A program made the position numbers and the translations under genes. Shown piece after piece: positions 48,101 through 55,366 of a stretch of DNA of 64,000 bases. The stretch is from Caldilineaceae bacterium (GTDB lineage Bacteria; Chloroflexota; Anaerolineae; Caldilineales; Caldilineaceae). The stretch covers positions 62,001-126,000 of the forward strand of contig JALHQH010000019.1 in assembly GCA_022842065.1 (NCBI GenBank), read 5' to 3'. The notes below the pieces were generated by a model. It was not told where the DNA came from. It worked only from the letters and a program-made list of their open reading frames with translations, and ran no database searches. Each line of letters starts with the position of its first letter. Positions within the stretch are counted from its first letter, which is position 1.

Positions 48101-49336
48101 GTGGCGCAGAATAGCCAAAGCAGGCAAGGGCTTGCCCTCGGTTATCTTGTCCAAGGGCAAGCCTTGCGGCGGACCGGCCATACAACACGGGCGCGCCCCT
48201 TGCTTGAGCGGGCGGTAGCATTGGCGCAGACAGCACAAGATCCGGAACCGTTACTGGAGATGTTGCCCGAAATCGAAATGCGCGCTTATGGTTGGCTCTG
48301 CTCGATTGCCCTTAGCCCAGACCATAACCATGCCGCGGCCCAGCGTTTTGCCGAAGCCAACCTTCGACTCTGCCGCCGGCTGGGCAAGCTCAACGGGGAG
48401 ATGATCGCGATCACTGACCTGATTGATGTCGCCATTGCCAGGGATGATCTGCCGATGGCGCGCCATTACAGCGAAAAGGTACTGCAGATGGCCGAACAAC
48501 TCGGCCATGAACGGGGCACGGCCGCGAGTCGGCTGATCCTGGCCGATGTTGTACGCCGGCAGGGAGAATATCTGTTTGCCTACACGCTGGGCACAGCAAC
48601 ACTGTTGGCATTTCAGCAGCTTGGCGATGTGCTGCAACAGGTGATCGTGTTAAGTCGCCTTGGTCTATTGAGCACGTTGATGGGGGCCTATGCTCAGGCG
48701 CAAGCGTGGTTTGATCAGCTCGCCGCTGCGCGCCGCGCAGTCGAGTCATCCCTTGTAGAGATCGGTGATGCGACCATTGCACTAGCCCGCTTTGAACTTT
48801 ATCGGGGCCATTATGGGCAAGCATTGCGCCAGGCGCAACAGGCCCAGAGCATTGCGCAACAACTGGCAGCCCCTGCCAACCAGGCCCAGGCCGCATTGCT
48901 CATCGGCCATGCCCATGCCGCCCAGCAAGCATGGCCGGCAGCAACAGCAGCGTACACGCGGGCGCTTGTCTATGCCAACGCAGTTGGCGCACCCCCGCTT
49001 TGCATCGAGCCCCAAGCTGGGCTGGCCCAAGTTGCACTTGCCCAGGGCAAGTTGGCCGAAGCACAAACCTATATCGAGACGATCCTCGCGACCTTGGCGG
49101 CTTATCCACAGGCGAGCCTTGATGAGCCTTTTTTGATCTACCTGATCTGTCATCGCGTCTTGGTCGCCGCCGCCGATCCACGGGCCAACGTGGTGTTGCA
49201 AAGTGGCCATGATCTGTTACAAAGCTACGCCGGCAACATTACTGATCCCCGATTACACCTCTCCTTTTTGACTGCCGTGCCAACCAATTATGCCTTACAG
49301 GATGCGTATCTGGCGGTGCAGGCAAAACGTCGATGA
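42116..49336 (+). CDS. Giant SARP-type regulator: wHTH-BTAD, STAND NTPase, 14 WD40, second STAND NTPase, TPR
   Basis: 2406 residues. Residues 1-255 have an OmpR-like wing and bacterial transcriptional activator domain of SARP/AfsR proteins (HARALLAYLAVEARPHQR, LAALLWPEQPETAARQNLR). A STAND NTPase follows (about 315-620) with P loop GMGGLGKTT (Lys348) and Walker B CLLVLDNLES. A pentapeptide-like stretch (about 745-780; LNFANLTIWQADLRDALL) leads to fourteen WD40 repeats (about 786-1405), enough for two seven-bladed propellers. A second STAND NTPase (about 1465-1800) has GPGGMGKT (Lys1502) and LLLILDNFEH, then a TPR tail (about 1900-2395). Such proteins are held inactive by the sensor repeats and oligomerise on ligand plus ATP. 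It probably controls neighbouring genes, perhaps the quinoprotein cluster 130 bp downstream; the ligand is unknown. Confidence 0.93.
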   Translation: MHLQLLLFGHYQLRTVAGPAKFATDHARALLAYLAVEARPHQRTSLAALLWPEQPETAARQNLRQALVYLKKAFQPLPQLAQQLEVTGKTVYLHPETLTTDVVSFRQLLTAVATHDHSTLLTCLPCLQRLQAAAALYVGEFLQGFFIKNSPSFEEWALYTREQLHHQAVELFYTLTRYAETTGDYQAMQQMAARQLMLEPWREEAHVQRMRALALSGQTAAALAHYATCARVLEEELGVKPAPETTALYEQIRTGQLRNPQAGDSTKIAAVSQRAPLPSSQPESDPPPPAAPPLATAPTTNAVHYDWAEMATIEQFHGRSAEIAHLKQWLHAAEYRLIAILGMGGLGKTTLAAQVAKTVAPHFVLVIWRSLLNAPPLSELLDGWLRTLSGQRLTTLPTAIDAQLRLLLTYLQAARCLLVLDNLESIMQSGAAAGALRTGYENYAQLWQSLALTAHQSCLLLTSREEPEGLQLLANQSSRVALLHLAGLDHQAGTKLLQVHGVNTTPARAQALIDHYSGNPLALQLVANTILDLFAGDITAFQRDGAPIFDDIRTVLQSQFVRLSPLEQELLFWLAIEREATSLQRLEENLAQQPPKRAFVEALRALQRRSLIEHNNATFSLQNVMIEYLTDQLIETMVADLTEQLHDVGASPDKLAPDPARPLPARPFNRYALLKADVKESVRQSQLRLILQPVALRLIEHFGRAGLATGTKWLLNRLRTTMPQQPGYAAGNLLNLLQEWGFDLQGLNFANLTIWQADLRDALLHHCDFTGANLARALFTDNFGLINTVAISPDGSLLAAGASNGVIRLWQRHDRRPAGTIQGHDAHIWTLVFSPDGRWLASSADDQQIRIWDLKQADLRHAPLILQGHQGGVHTIAFSPDSRTLASGGHDQQIRLWETTSGQCQRILRGHTGCVYSVAFSPDGQSLVSGSDDQCVRVWDLGGRAHAPSQPAPNQANPTQSDHEEITCWCLQGHRERVYSVAFSPDGKLIASGSTDQRVCLWDWHGVTRGGQLRQSLVGHTHLVRTVAFSPDGQMLASGGYDETIRLWHVASGQIQQTLTGHRAWIRSIAFSPDGQQLISGGFDYTIRLWDLQPGHEQQHYLLRGYTNLMRAVAFGPDGQTIASGSDDQIVRLWALSRPGEQVEQPTVVRLLRGHTRTIRALAFSPDGRWLASGGYDYKVCVWRIAKGDSQSGALCHTLHHTDLVRAVAFSPDSQTIATASSDRTLCLWDGESGTLRLRLTGHTDSVWGVAFSPDGQTVASCSADLTIKLWRRTDGHLLHSFQAHTRPVKAIAFSPDGQFLASGSEDHSVRVWALATGHLLYRCLGHTDFIWSVAFSPDGQTLASSSSDRTIRLWDLRNHQPHAGEPPPLRHCLTGHGDWVWMVAFSPDGQTLVSCSDDETVKLWQVTTGACQQTLRAPRPYAGMKINGVNGLSVAQKLALKALGAIEADPEADQLGVTDAALPATLTPLVGRTAELAALATLLQNGTVRLLTLIGPGGMGKTRLAQEVGRRNQADFVDGVYFVALAPLTNAAELAPAIAAALKLPVQGSEPSQLLRQRLRSKQLLLILDNFEHLLPSALAQASGKADGLALDLVHELLQQAPQLQILVTSRERLNLPGEQLYNVAGLPFPTEATPRLAATTAATAPAIELFIQSARRVQADFTLTAADLPALLQICRLVQGMPLGLEMTAAWVDQMTLAEIAAEMHKSLDFLTLNEHAVPQRQRSLRAVFAWSWQLLSPAEQQSLRRLAIFRGGFTRQAAAAVTGTSLQALSTLVHKSLIQYRANENCTVTPATGGRYVLHELLRQFAYEQLQATAAQPTQPPAPSGARPATASPANRMGPAHDDHTDVARRHSAYYLIFLAQRERRMARDESRTVTIELQSEVDNIRQAWGWATRHGDCHLLDGAAYTLWQFCKYAGLWAEGVELFQQAIDCLRQQFGAAGESPTTSTTTWAARQGISVLSKMLAIQGSCLISLSRHEEALAVAQQAISVARRVAQNSQSRQGLALGYLVQGQALRRTGHTTRARPLLERAVALAQTAQDPEPLLEMLPEIEMRAYGWLCSIALSPDHNHAAAQRFAEANLRLCRRLGKLNGEMIAITDLIDVAIARDDLPMARHYSEKVLQMAEQLGHERGTAASRLILADVVRRQGEYLFAYTLGTATLLAFQQLGDVLQQVIVLSRLGLLSTLMGAYAQAQAWFDQLAAARRAVESSLVEIGDATIALARFELYRGHYGQALRQAQQAQSIAQQLAAPANQAQAALLIGHAHAAQQAWPAATAAYTRALVYANAVGAPPLCIEPQAGLAQVALAQGKLAEAQTYIETILATLAAYPQASLDEPFLIYLICHRVLVAAADPRANVVLQSGHDLLQSYAGNITDPRLHLSFLTAVPTNYALQDAYLAVQAKRR

Positions 49337-49469
49337 GCCGTCAAATAACAGCCATAACTTTGTGTGTGCGCAGGCGTCTTCTCAACAGAACAGTAGAAAC
49401 CTTTTCTTCCTCCACTGCGTTAAGTTTTCTACGTTTGCATAGAACGTTCAACCAGAAAGGTTACTTTTC

Positions 49470-50687
49470 GTGAATGGGTCTTTACCAACCATTGGCTGGC
49501 AAGCAGGCCGTTACCGCAACCGCCGGCTGCGCCCGCTTATACTTCTTGCCACGATCTTGCTCTTTACGCCAGCAGCAGCAGTAGTAGTGCCTTGGGGGCA
49601 AACGCTGGCCATGTTATTGCCGGCGTCGCCGGTGCAGGCCAAGGCGGTGACGGCACCACTGGCCTGCCAGGAGTTACTCGTCAATGGCAACCTGGAAGCC
49701 AGCGGTGGTTGGACTTATGGTCCCACACCGGCCGCGGGCAGCGTGGTAGAAACACCAACCCACGGTGGTACATTTGCCCTGCGGCTGGGGATTGCGGGCG
49801 GCACCAATGTCGTTGCTTATTCAACCGCGTATCAGTCGATCACGCTGCCCGCGGCGGCAGAGCAGATCATACTCACCTACTGGGAGCGCCCTGGCACGAC
49901 CGGCGACAGTGGTGATTTCCGCGAGACACTACTATTGCGCCCAAACCTCTCAAGCTTGCGTTCTTTAGGGCGTCAAACCGGTGCGGGCGATGACCAATGG
50001 ACAGAACGCACGGCTGATATTAGCGATCTGCGGGGGCAGAGCGTTGTGCTCTATTTCAATGTCTACAACAACGGCAGCGGCGCGACTTTGGTCAACTATC
50101 TGGATGACATTTCCTTGCAAAGCTGTGACAGCGCCGTTACATCGACGCCCACGCCCACAGCGACGGCCACAGAAATCATCACACCGGCCACACCAACGCC
50201 AACCGCGACAACGACGCCGTTGTCAAGCAATCTGACGGTGCGCGTGGCAAATGTGACGGTAGATGAGGGGGCAACTACGCTACGGGCACGCCTTGATCTG
50301 CTCGGTGCAGCCGATCCGCAACGGGTCGGCGTGATCGGCGTTAATGTCACTTATGATACGGCTGTGCTCAACGCCACCGCGTGTACAGTTAGCGCAAGCT
50401 TTGACCTGCTGCTCTGCAACATTGGCACACCGGGACTCATGCAGTTGGCTGGTGTCAGTGCAGAGGGCATCCGCACTGATGTTGCGATTGCTGATCTCGA
50501 TTTCGCAATTGTGCAGCCGGAAAATCTCAACACCCAACTGACCGTGCAGATCGAGACGATAACCGATAATGAGGGGACGGCGCTAACAGCAACCGTCCAG
50601 CATGGCCAGGTCGGTACGCCTTGCCAGCCTGGCAGTGAAGGTTGTCCGCTCCTGCCGCCGGTTTATCTACCATTGATTCAGCGGTAG
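49470..50687 (+). CDS. Secreted cohesin-like protein with a YLPLI tail
   Basis: 405 residues from a GTG with AAAGG about 10 bp upstream. Residues 20-57 are a signal peptide ending near SPVQAKA. A jelly-roll, carbohydrate-binding-like module (about 65-215) is followed by a Pro/Thr linker and a cohesin-like beta sandwich (about 250-385; VGVIGVNVTYDTAVLNATACTV, FDLLLCN). The tail is CPLLPPVYLPLIQR. Cohesins bind dockerins; the next proteins carry dockerin-like modules, so this could be the surface receptor of the cluster. The gene ends 17 bp before the PQQ dehydrogenase gene, indicating cotranscription. Cohesin assignment rests on motif and context. Confidence 0.82.
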   Translation: MNGSLPTIGWQAGRYRNRRLRPLILLATILLFTPAAAVVVPWGQTLAMLLPASPVQAKAVTAPLACQELLVNGNLEASGGWTYGPTPAAGSVVETPTHGGTFALRLGIAGGTNVVAYSTAYQSITLPAAAEQIILTYWERPGTTGDSGDFRETLLLRPNLSSLRSLGRQTGAGDDQWTERTADISDLRGQSVVLYFNVYNNGSGATLVNYLDDISLQSCDSAVTSTPTPTATATEIITPATPTPTATTTPLSSNLTVRVANVTVDEGATTLRARLDLLGAADPQRVGVIGVNVTYDTAVLNATACTVSASFDLLLCNIGTPGLMQLAGVSAEGIRTDVAIADLDFAIVQPENLNTQLTVQIETITDNEGTALTATVQHGQVGTPCQPGSEGCPLLPPVYLPLIQR

Positions 50688-50704
50688 TCAACAAAGGAAA
50701 GCGT

Positions 50705-53173
50705 ATGAGCAAACTTGACTCTCTACATTGGCGCTGGCTTGGCAGTGCCATTCTCATTATATTGTTGACTGGTCTTTATCTTTTCCGCCAGGATACGGCA
50801 GTGGTCCACGCCAGCCTGAATGGGCGCGTGGGCTTCTCCGGCAATCCGGCCACGAATAGCGGGGCCAACTGTACGGCCTGTCATGCCACGGGCGCGCCAA
50901 CACCTACGGTGACCCTGCAAGGGCCGACGACGGTGACGGCCGGGACGACCAATCTCTATACACTGCTGATCAATGGTGGCCCGGCGCAAACGGGTGGCCT
51001 TAATGTCGCGACTAGCAACAACCGGGGCACTCTGCTCCCCACCGCGGCGGACACGCAAGCCTTGCTGGGCGAACTAACCCACGCTGCGCCCAAAGCCTTT
51101 AGCAACGGCCAACTTGCGTTCAGTTTTGCCTGGACGGCACCGACCTATAATGACACTGTCACCCTCTATGGGGCCGGCAATTCGTCTGACGGCCAACAAA
51201 GTTTAAGCGGCGATGGCATTGGCACCACCAGCCTGGTCGTCCAGGTCACGGGCGGCACGGGCGGACCACCGACGGGCAGCCCCACCCCACCACCAGCCAC
51301 GTTGGGGTTGAATCGCGTCGTTGCTGGGCTAAATCAGCCAACCAATATCACCCATGCTGGTGACGAACGCCTCTTTGTCACCGAAAAGATTGGGCAAATT
51401 CGGATTGTGCAGAATGGGTCGCTGCTCGCCACCCCCTTTCTCAATTTGATTGGGCGGGTGGCCGCCGGTGACGGCAGCAGCGAGACCGGGCTGTTGGGGC
51501 TGGCCTTTCATCCCAACTATGCGAGCAACGGCTATTTTTATCTCAACTACACGGTCAGCGCACCGCTGCGCACGCGCATCGCTCGCTTTAACGTCAGCGC
51601 CACCGATCCGAATCTAGCCGATCCCGCGAGCGAGTTGATCCTGATGGAGTACAGCCAGCCTTTTAACAATCACAATGGCGGGCAACTACAATTCGGCCGC
51701 GATGGCTATCTTTACATCGCGGCGGGCGATGGCGGCAGCGCCGGCGATCCCAACAACAATGGGCAAACGAATCGTTCGCCGCTGGGCAAGCTGCTGCGGA
51801 TTGATGTCAACGGCACCAGCGGCAACGGCCCAGACTGTGACACAAGTGGCAGCACGGCCTACCGGATCCCATCAGACAACCCATTAGCCGATGGCGATGG
51901 CGGGGCCTGTGACGAAATTTGGGCCACCGGCTTGCGCAATCCCTGGCGCTTTAGCTTTGACCGGCTGACCAACGATCTCTGGATCGGTGATGTGGGGCAG
52001 AATCGCTTTGAAGAGATCGACTTTACCCCAGCCAGCAGCAACGGCGGTGAAAATTATGGTTGGCGTTGTTATGAGGGCAATACCGCGTATAATACAAACG
52101 GCTGTGGGGCGATTGGCAGCTACACCGCGCCGATCCACGTCTACAACCGCAATGCGGGGGACTGTTCGATTACCGGCGGCTATGTCTATCGCGGCAACCG
52201 CTATCCCAACTTAAATGGCCATTATTTCTTTAGCGATTTCTGCAACAAAAGTATCCGCTCGATCAGTGGGGCACCCGATAATGTCGTTGTCACGGCGTGG
52301 AGCAGCAGCGGCGGCGGCAGCAACCCGATCACCTTTGGCCAGGATCTAAATGGCGAACTCTATGTCGGCTACTTCTCCGGCGAGATCTACCAACTCGCCG
52401 GCATCGAGCTGCCAGGGACAGCCACACCAGTCGCTACCGCCACACAGACCGCGACCCCCTTGCCCACGGCAACACCATCTCCCACCACCACGCCTACCGC
52501 CACGCCCACCGCGACCCCTACCGCGACCCCCACCGGCGCGATTGTGCGGGTGGGGCGCGCCGAAGTCGCGCCGGATCAGGCAGTTAACACAGAGCTTGCG
52601 GTCGAGGTGATTAACATCCCCGCCAACAGCCCCTTGGGCGCGCTGACGCTGGCAATAACGTACGACCAGACGATCTTAAACGTCACGGGCTGTACAGCGC
52701 CATCCCAAAACCGTTTTGACTCGCTGCTCTGCAACACGGATGAAGCGGGCGTTGTGCGCATCTCGGCCCTCTCGACGGCGGGCATCACGGGCGAGGCGAC
52801 GGTGGCCCAACTGACCGTGCAAAGTGCCGGCAACGTTAGCCTGGTGTCACCCTTGGCAATCGCGGTGACCACCTTTGTTGATACCGATGCCAACCCGATT
52901 GCGGTTAACCATCAGGATGGGGCGCTCGTCTTTGGCTGCCGTGGCGGTGATGTAAATTGTGATGATACCATCGATCCCACCGATGCGCTCTTTATCGTCC
53001 AACATACGCGCGGGCAACGCCCCCTGACCGCGACGATCCCGCCGCCGCGTGGCTTTCTCTATCAACCAGCGTGTGATCTAACGGGTGATGCCGCCTGTAC
53101 CGATGAAGATGCGCACTTGATCTTACAATGTGAAATTGGGCTGGTAAATGCGTTCTGTAGGGGAGGAGAGTAA
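50705..53173 (+). CDS. PQQ-type sugar dehydrogenase with CxxCH haem site, cohesin- and dockerin-like modules
   Basis: 822 residues from the ATG at 50705 (AAAGG upstream); the longer frame overlaps the previous gene without a site. A signal anchor (11-26) precedes a Reeler-like choice-of-anchor module (about 40-183) holding CTACH (Cys56, Cys59, His60), a possible c-type haem site. Residues 200-568 are a six-bladed glucose/sorbosone dehydrogenase propeller (ITHAGDERLFVTEKIGQIRI, NNHNGGQLQFGRDGYLYIAAGDGG, GLRNPWRFSFD). A Pro/Thr linker, a cohesin-like sandwich (about 612-735) and a cysteine-containing dockerin-like pair (about 738-822; GDVNCDDTIDPTDALF and CDLTGDAACTDED) follow. It probably oxidises sugars outside the cell, passing electrons to the haem. 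The stop and next start are TAAGATG. Confidence 0.88.
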   Translation: MSKLDSLHWRWLGSAILIILLTGLYLFRQDTAVVHASLNGRVGFSGNPATNSGANCTACHATGAPTPTVTLQGPTTVTAGTTNLYTLLINGGPAQTGGLNVATSNNRGTLLPTAADTQALLGELTHAAPKAFSNGQLAFSFAWTAPTYNDTVTLYGAGNSSDGQQSLSGDGIGTTSLVVQVTGGTGGPPTGSPTPPPATLGLNRVVAGLNQPTNITHAGDERLFVTEKIGQIRIVQNGSLLATPFLNLIGRVAAGDGSSETGLLGLAFHPNYASNGYFYLNYTVSAPLRTRIARFNVSATDPNLADPASELILMEYSQPFNNHNGGQLQFGRDGYLYIAAGDGGSAGDPNNNGQTNRSPLGKLLRIDVNGTSGNGPDCDTSGSTAYRIPSDNPLADGDGGACDEIWATGLRNPWRFSFDRLTNDLWIGDVGQNRFEEIDFTPASSNGGENYGWRCYEGNTAYNTNGCGAIGSYTAPIHVYNRNAGDCSITGGYVYRGNRYPNLNGHYFFSDFCNKSIRSISGAPDNVVVTAWSSSGGGSNPITFGQDLNGELYVGYFSGEIYQLAGIELPGTATPVATATQTATPLPTATPSPTTTPTATPTATPTATPTGAIVRVGRAEVAPDQAVNTELAVEVINIPANSPLGALTLAITYDQTILNVTGCTAPSQNRFDSLLCNTDEAGVVRISALSTAGITGEATVAQLTVQSAGNVSLVSPLAIAVTTFVDTDANPIAVNHQDGALVFGCRGGDVNCDDTIDPTDALFIVQHTRGQRPLTATIPPPRGFLYQPACDLTGDAACTDEDAHLILQCEIGLVNAFCRGGE

Positions 53174-53174
53174 G

Positions 53175-53870
53175 ATGCCACTAAAAAAATTAGTGCTCAT
53201 CAGCGGTGCGCTGCTCGTCGTCGCGCTGCTGATCCCACGTTGGGATGCGCTGGTCACGGTGTCGGCCAGTATGGGATTGGCGGCCGATGCCCCCTTTGGG
53301 TACGATCCGCTGACAGCAGCGGAAATGGAAACTGTAGCCGCCGCCGGGGCAGCAGTGAATCCGGCCAGGGCGAGCACCACGCGCCAGGAACTGCTCTTAG
53401 TCGAGCGCCACGATGCAGGCAAAACCGCAGGCAGCGCGCCGCGCCAAGGCGATCTCTACCTGTATGACTATGCAACAGACACCCTGATCCACAGTACGGT
53501 GGATGTAGCCAGCGGGGTTGTCACGGCCGTTGAACATTTGCAAGGCGTACAACTGCCCCTCAACGCCAACGAAGAGCAACGTGCCCTGGATCTCATCCAG
53601 GCGGATATGCGGCTCTGGGATCAATTAGCGCGGCGCTATGAACAGATCGACGGCAAGCCATTAACGCAAATCGAGCAGTTACAGGTGAAAGTTTCGGTCT
53701 TTCATGCTGATACCATGCCGGAGCGGCTCAATGCCGCGGCGCAGCAATGTGGCAGTCACCGCTGCGCGCAGGTGCTGCTCTTTACCGTTGACAAGACCTT
53801 ATTGGAGCTGATGCCCATCGTCGACCTGTCACAGGGGCAGGTGGCACAGACGCTCAATTCAGTAGAATAG
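53175..53870 (+). CDS. Exported protein resembling the N2/N3 domains of copper amine oxidases
   Basis: 231 residues, with a GGAGG-type site before the ATG and only one base after the previous stop, so translationally coupled. A signal anchor (1-22) is followed by FGYDPLTAAEMETVAAA, reminiscent of the HPLDPLTxxE start of copper amine oxidase N2 domains. Then come LLLVERHDAGK and GDLYLYDYATDTLIHSTVDVASGVV with GVQLPLNANEEQRA, matching the N2 strand pattern, and an N3-like second half. There is no catalytic part. In normal enzymes these domains precede the catalytic domain in one chain; here they stand alone, upstream of two separate catalytic-domain genes. Family assignment is by motif memory, moderately sure. 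Confidence 0.65.
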   Translation: MPLKKLVLISGALLVVALLIPRWDALVTVSASMGLAADAPFGYDPLTAAEMETVAAAGAAVNPARASTTRQELLLVERHDAGKTAGSAPRQGDLYLYDYATDTLIHSTVDVASGVVTAVEHLQGVQLPLNANEEQRALDLIQADMRLWDQLARRYEQIDGKPLTQIEQLQVKVSVFHADTMPERLNAAAQQCGSHRCAQVLLFTVDKTLLELMPIVDLSQGQVAQTLNSVE

Positions 53871-53993
53871 CCTTAGTCGCGCTTGATATCACGTACACAA
53901 CACCAGAATTTTTACCGCAAAGAGCGCAAAGAAAAACGAGACAATGTGAACTTATTGCTGGACGATGACTAAGTTTGCGATTACGGGAGTGAA

Positions 53994-55190
53994 ATGCGAA
54001 TGCAGAAAAATCTAGGACGCTTGTTGTTGATCGCAGTGGCACTGGGTGTGATCAGTTTCTTTGTGCGCTGGCAGTTGGCCACCACCCAAGCACAAGAGGG
54101 TAATTGCAGCGTTGGTCTTTATCTGGCAGAGACCCTACCCACCGGCACGCGCTGGGATCTCTGTTGGGCAGTGCAACCCCAAGAAGGGGTGGTACTCAGC
54201 GAGATCCACTACACCCCGCCGGCCGGCGAGCGGCGCAAGATCTTGCAGGAAGCAAACCTGGCCCAAATCGAGGTGATTTACGATGACGCACGCGCCACGC
54301 TTTATCACGCCAGCGCGCCGGGTTTGGGGGGAGCGCAACTGCTCATGTTAAACGCAGCAGATTGCCCTGCTGGTCAACTGCTTAGTGCCGAAAATCGCGC
54401 CTTACTTTGTAAACAGACGGCGGCGCGCGGCTACCTCTACAAATACTATGCGCAACAGCGCCAGGGCGATGCATTTACGCTCTTTAGCGCCAGCGAGATC
54501 GGCCAACAGCTCTATCTTGTCCAATGGCGCTTTCAGGATGATGGTACCATCGAACCCACCGTGGGGGATGGCGGTCGCCTTTTGCGCCAGGGCGGGGATG
54601 CCCAATATGGTTGGCCGGTCAACGCCACAGGCACGGTGGGCATTGGCTATCTGATCAACTACTGGTGGCGGCTCGATTTTGACATTGGCGGCAACGGGCC
54701 GAATGACATTGTCGAGGAATTTGCGGTCAACCCAGCAACCAACAACACCCAGCGCATTGCTACTGCCACCACCTTGACCAGCGAGGGGGGCCGTGCCACG
54801 GACCCCGACCAGAAACGCTCCTGGCGCGTGCGCGATGGCGCGCTCAGCAACAGTGATGGGCACGCGATTTCCTATCACCTGGATCCCAAAGCTGCCGGCT
54901 ACCGCGATGAAGGGTCGGCCACCCAACCCTGGCGGCAGCATGATTTCTATGCGACCGTGGCGCGCCCATGTGAACGGTTGGCCATACGCAATCCAGCGGC
55001 AGGGGAAGGGTGTGCAGACAACGTCGCCGGCTTTGTCAACGGTGAAGACTTAGCGGGGGCAGATATCGTCGTTTGGTACCGGGCCACCACCCACCGCCTC
55101 CCGCGCGCCGAGGATCTACCCGTCCTGGCCGTCCAGTGGCAGGGTTTTCAACTGTTACCGCGCGATTGGATGGCGCAGAATGGGTTTTAG
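53994..55190 (+). CDS. Copper amine oxidase catalytic-domain homologue lacking cofactor and copper residues
   Basis: 398 residues with GGGAG 4 bp before the ATG. A signal anchor (8-24) and a domain homologous along its length to residues 40-405 of the protein encoded at 55367-57292 (RWDLCW...GVVLSEIHYTPPAGERRKIL, WRFQDDGTIEPTV, NYWWRLDFDIGGNG, LPRAEDLP). At the position of the topaquinone-forming tyrosine stands Gln172, the HxH copper pair is Tyr219 and Ile221, and the base Asp is not kept (HASAPGLGG). It is thus probably an inactive partner or binding subunit. It lacks dockerin, cohesin and YLPLI segments. A 123-bp gap separates it from the previous gene. Confidence 0.75.
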   Translation: MRMQKNLGRLLLIAVALGVISFFVRWQLATTQAQEGNCSVGLYLAETLPTGTRWDLCWAVQPQEGVVLSEIHYTPPAGERRKILQEANLAQIEVIYDDARATLYHASAPGLGGAQLLMLNAADCPAGQLLSAENRALLCKQTAARGYLYKYYAQQRQGDAFTLFSASEIGQQLYLVQWRFQDDGTIEPTVGDGGRLLRQGGDAQYGWPVNATGTVGIGYLINYWWRLDFDIGGNGPNDIVEEFAVNPATNNTQRIATATTLTSEGGRATDPDQKRSWRVRDGALSNSDGHAISYHLDPKAAGYRDEGSATQPWRQHDFYATVARPCERLAIRNPAAGEGCADNVAGFVNGEDLAGADIVVWYRATTHRLPRAEDLPVLAVQWQGFQLLPRDWMAQNGF

Positions 55191-55201
55191 GGGGGAAGGG
55201 T

Positions 55202-55339
55202 AAATCAGTACATCGGGATATCGGTATATCGGTGGGACGCTGGTGCATGTACCCGCCAGGTAACCAGTGCGTAACAGCAGCTACCGATTGCCCGATTTAC
55301 TGATTTACCGATTTCCCGATTTCCCATTTTACCGATACG
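55202..55339. repeat. Two intergenic arrays of a degenerate 8-bp repeat
   Basis: 55202-55233 holds four period-8 units of type ATATCGGT, and 55284-55339 holds seven of the opposite sense (CCGATTTA, CCGATTTC and variants). They lie in the 176-bp gap between the two oxidase-like genes. The same 8-mer family forms the arrays at 62950-63049 and 63276-63307. Confidence 0.8.
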
Positions 55340-55366
55340 CACACTAGCAACAGGAATCAAGTCGCC

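Noticed and set aside
50642..50704. Earlier start for the PQQ dehydrogenase
   Set aside because: It overlaps the previous gene by 46 bp and lacks a ribosome site, whereas the ATG at 50705 has one followed by a signal anchor.
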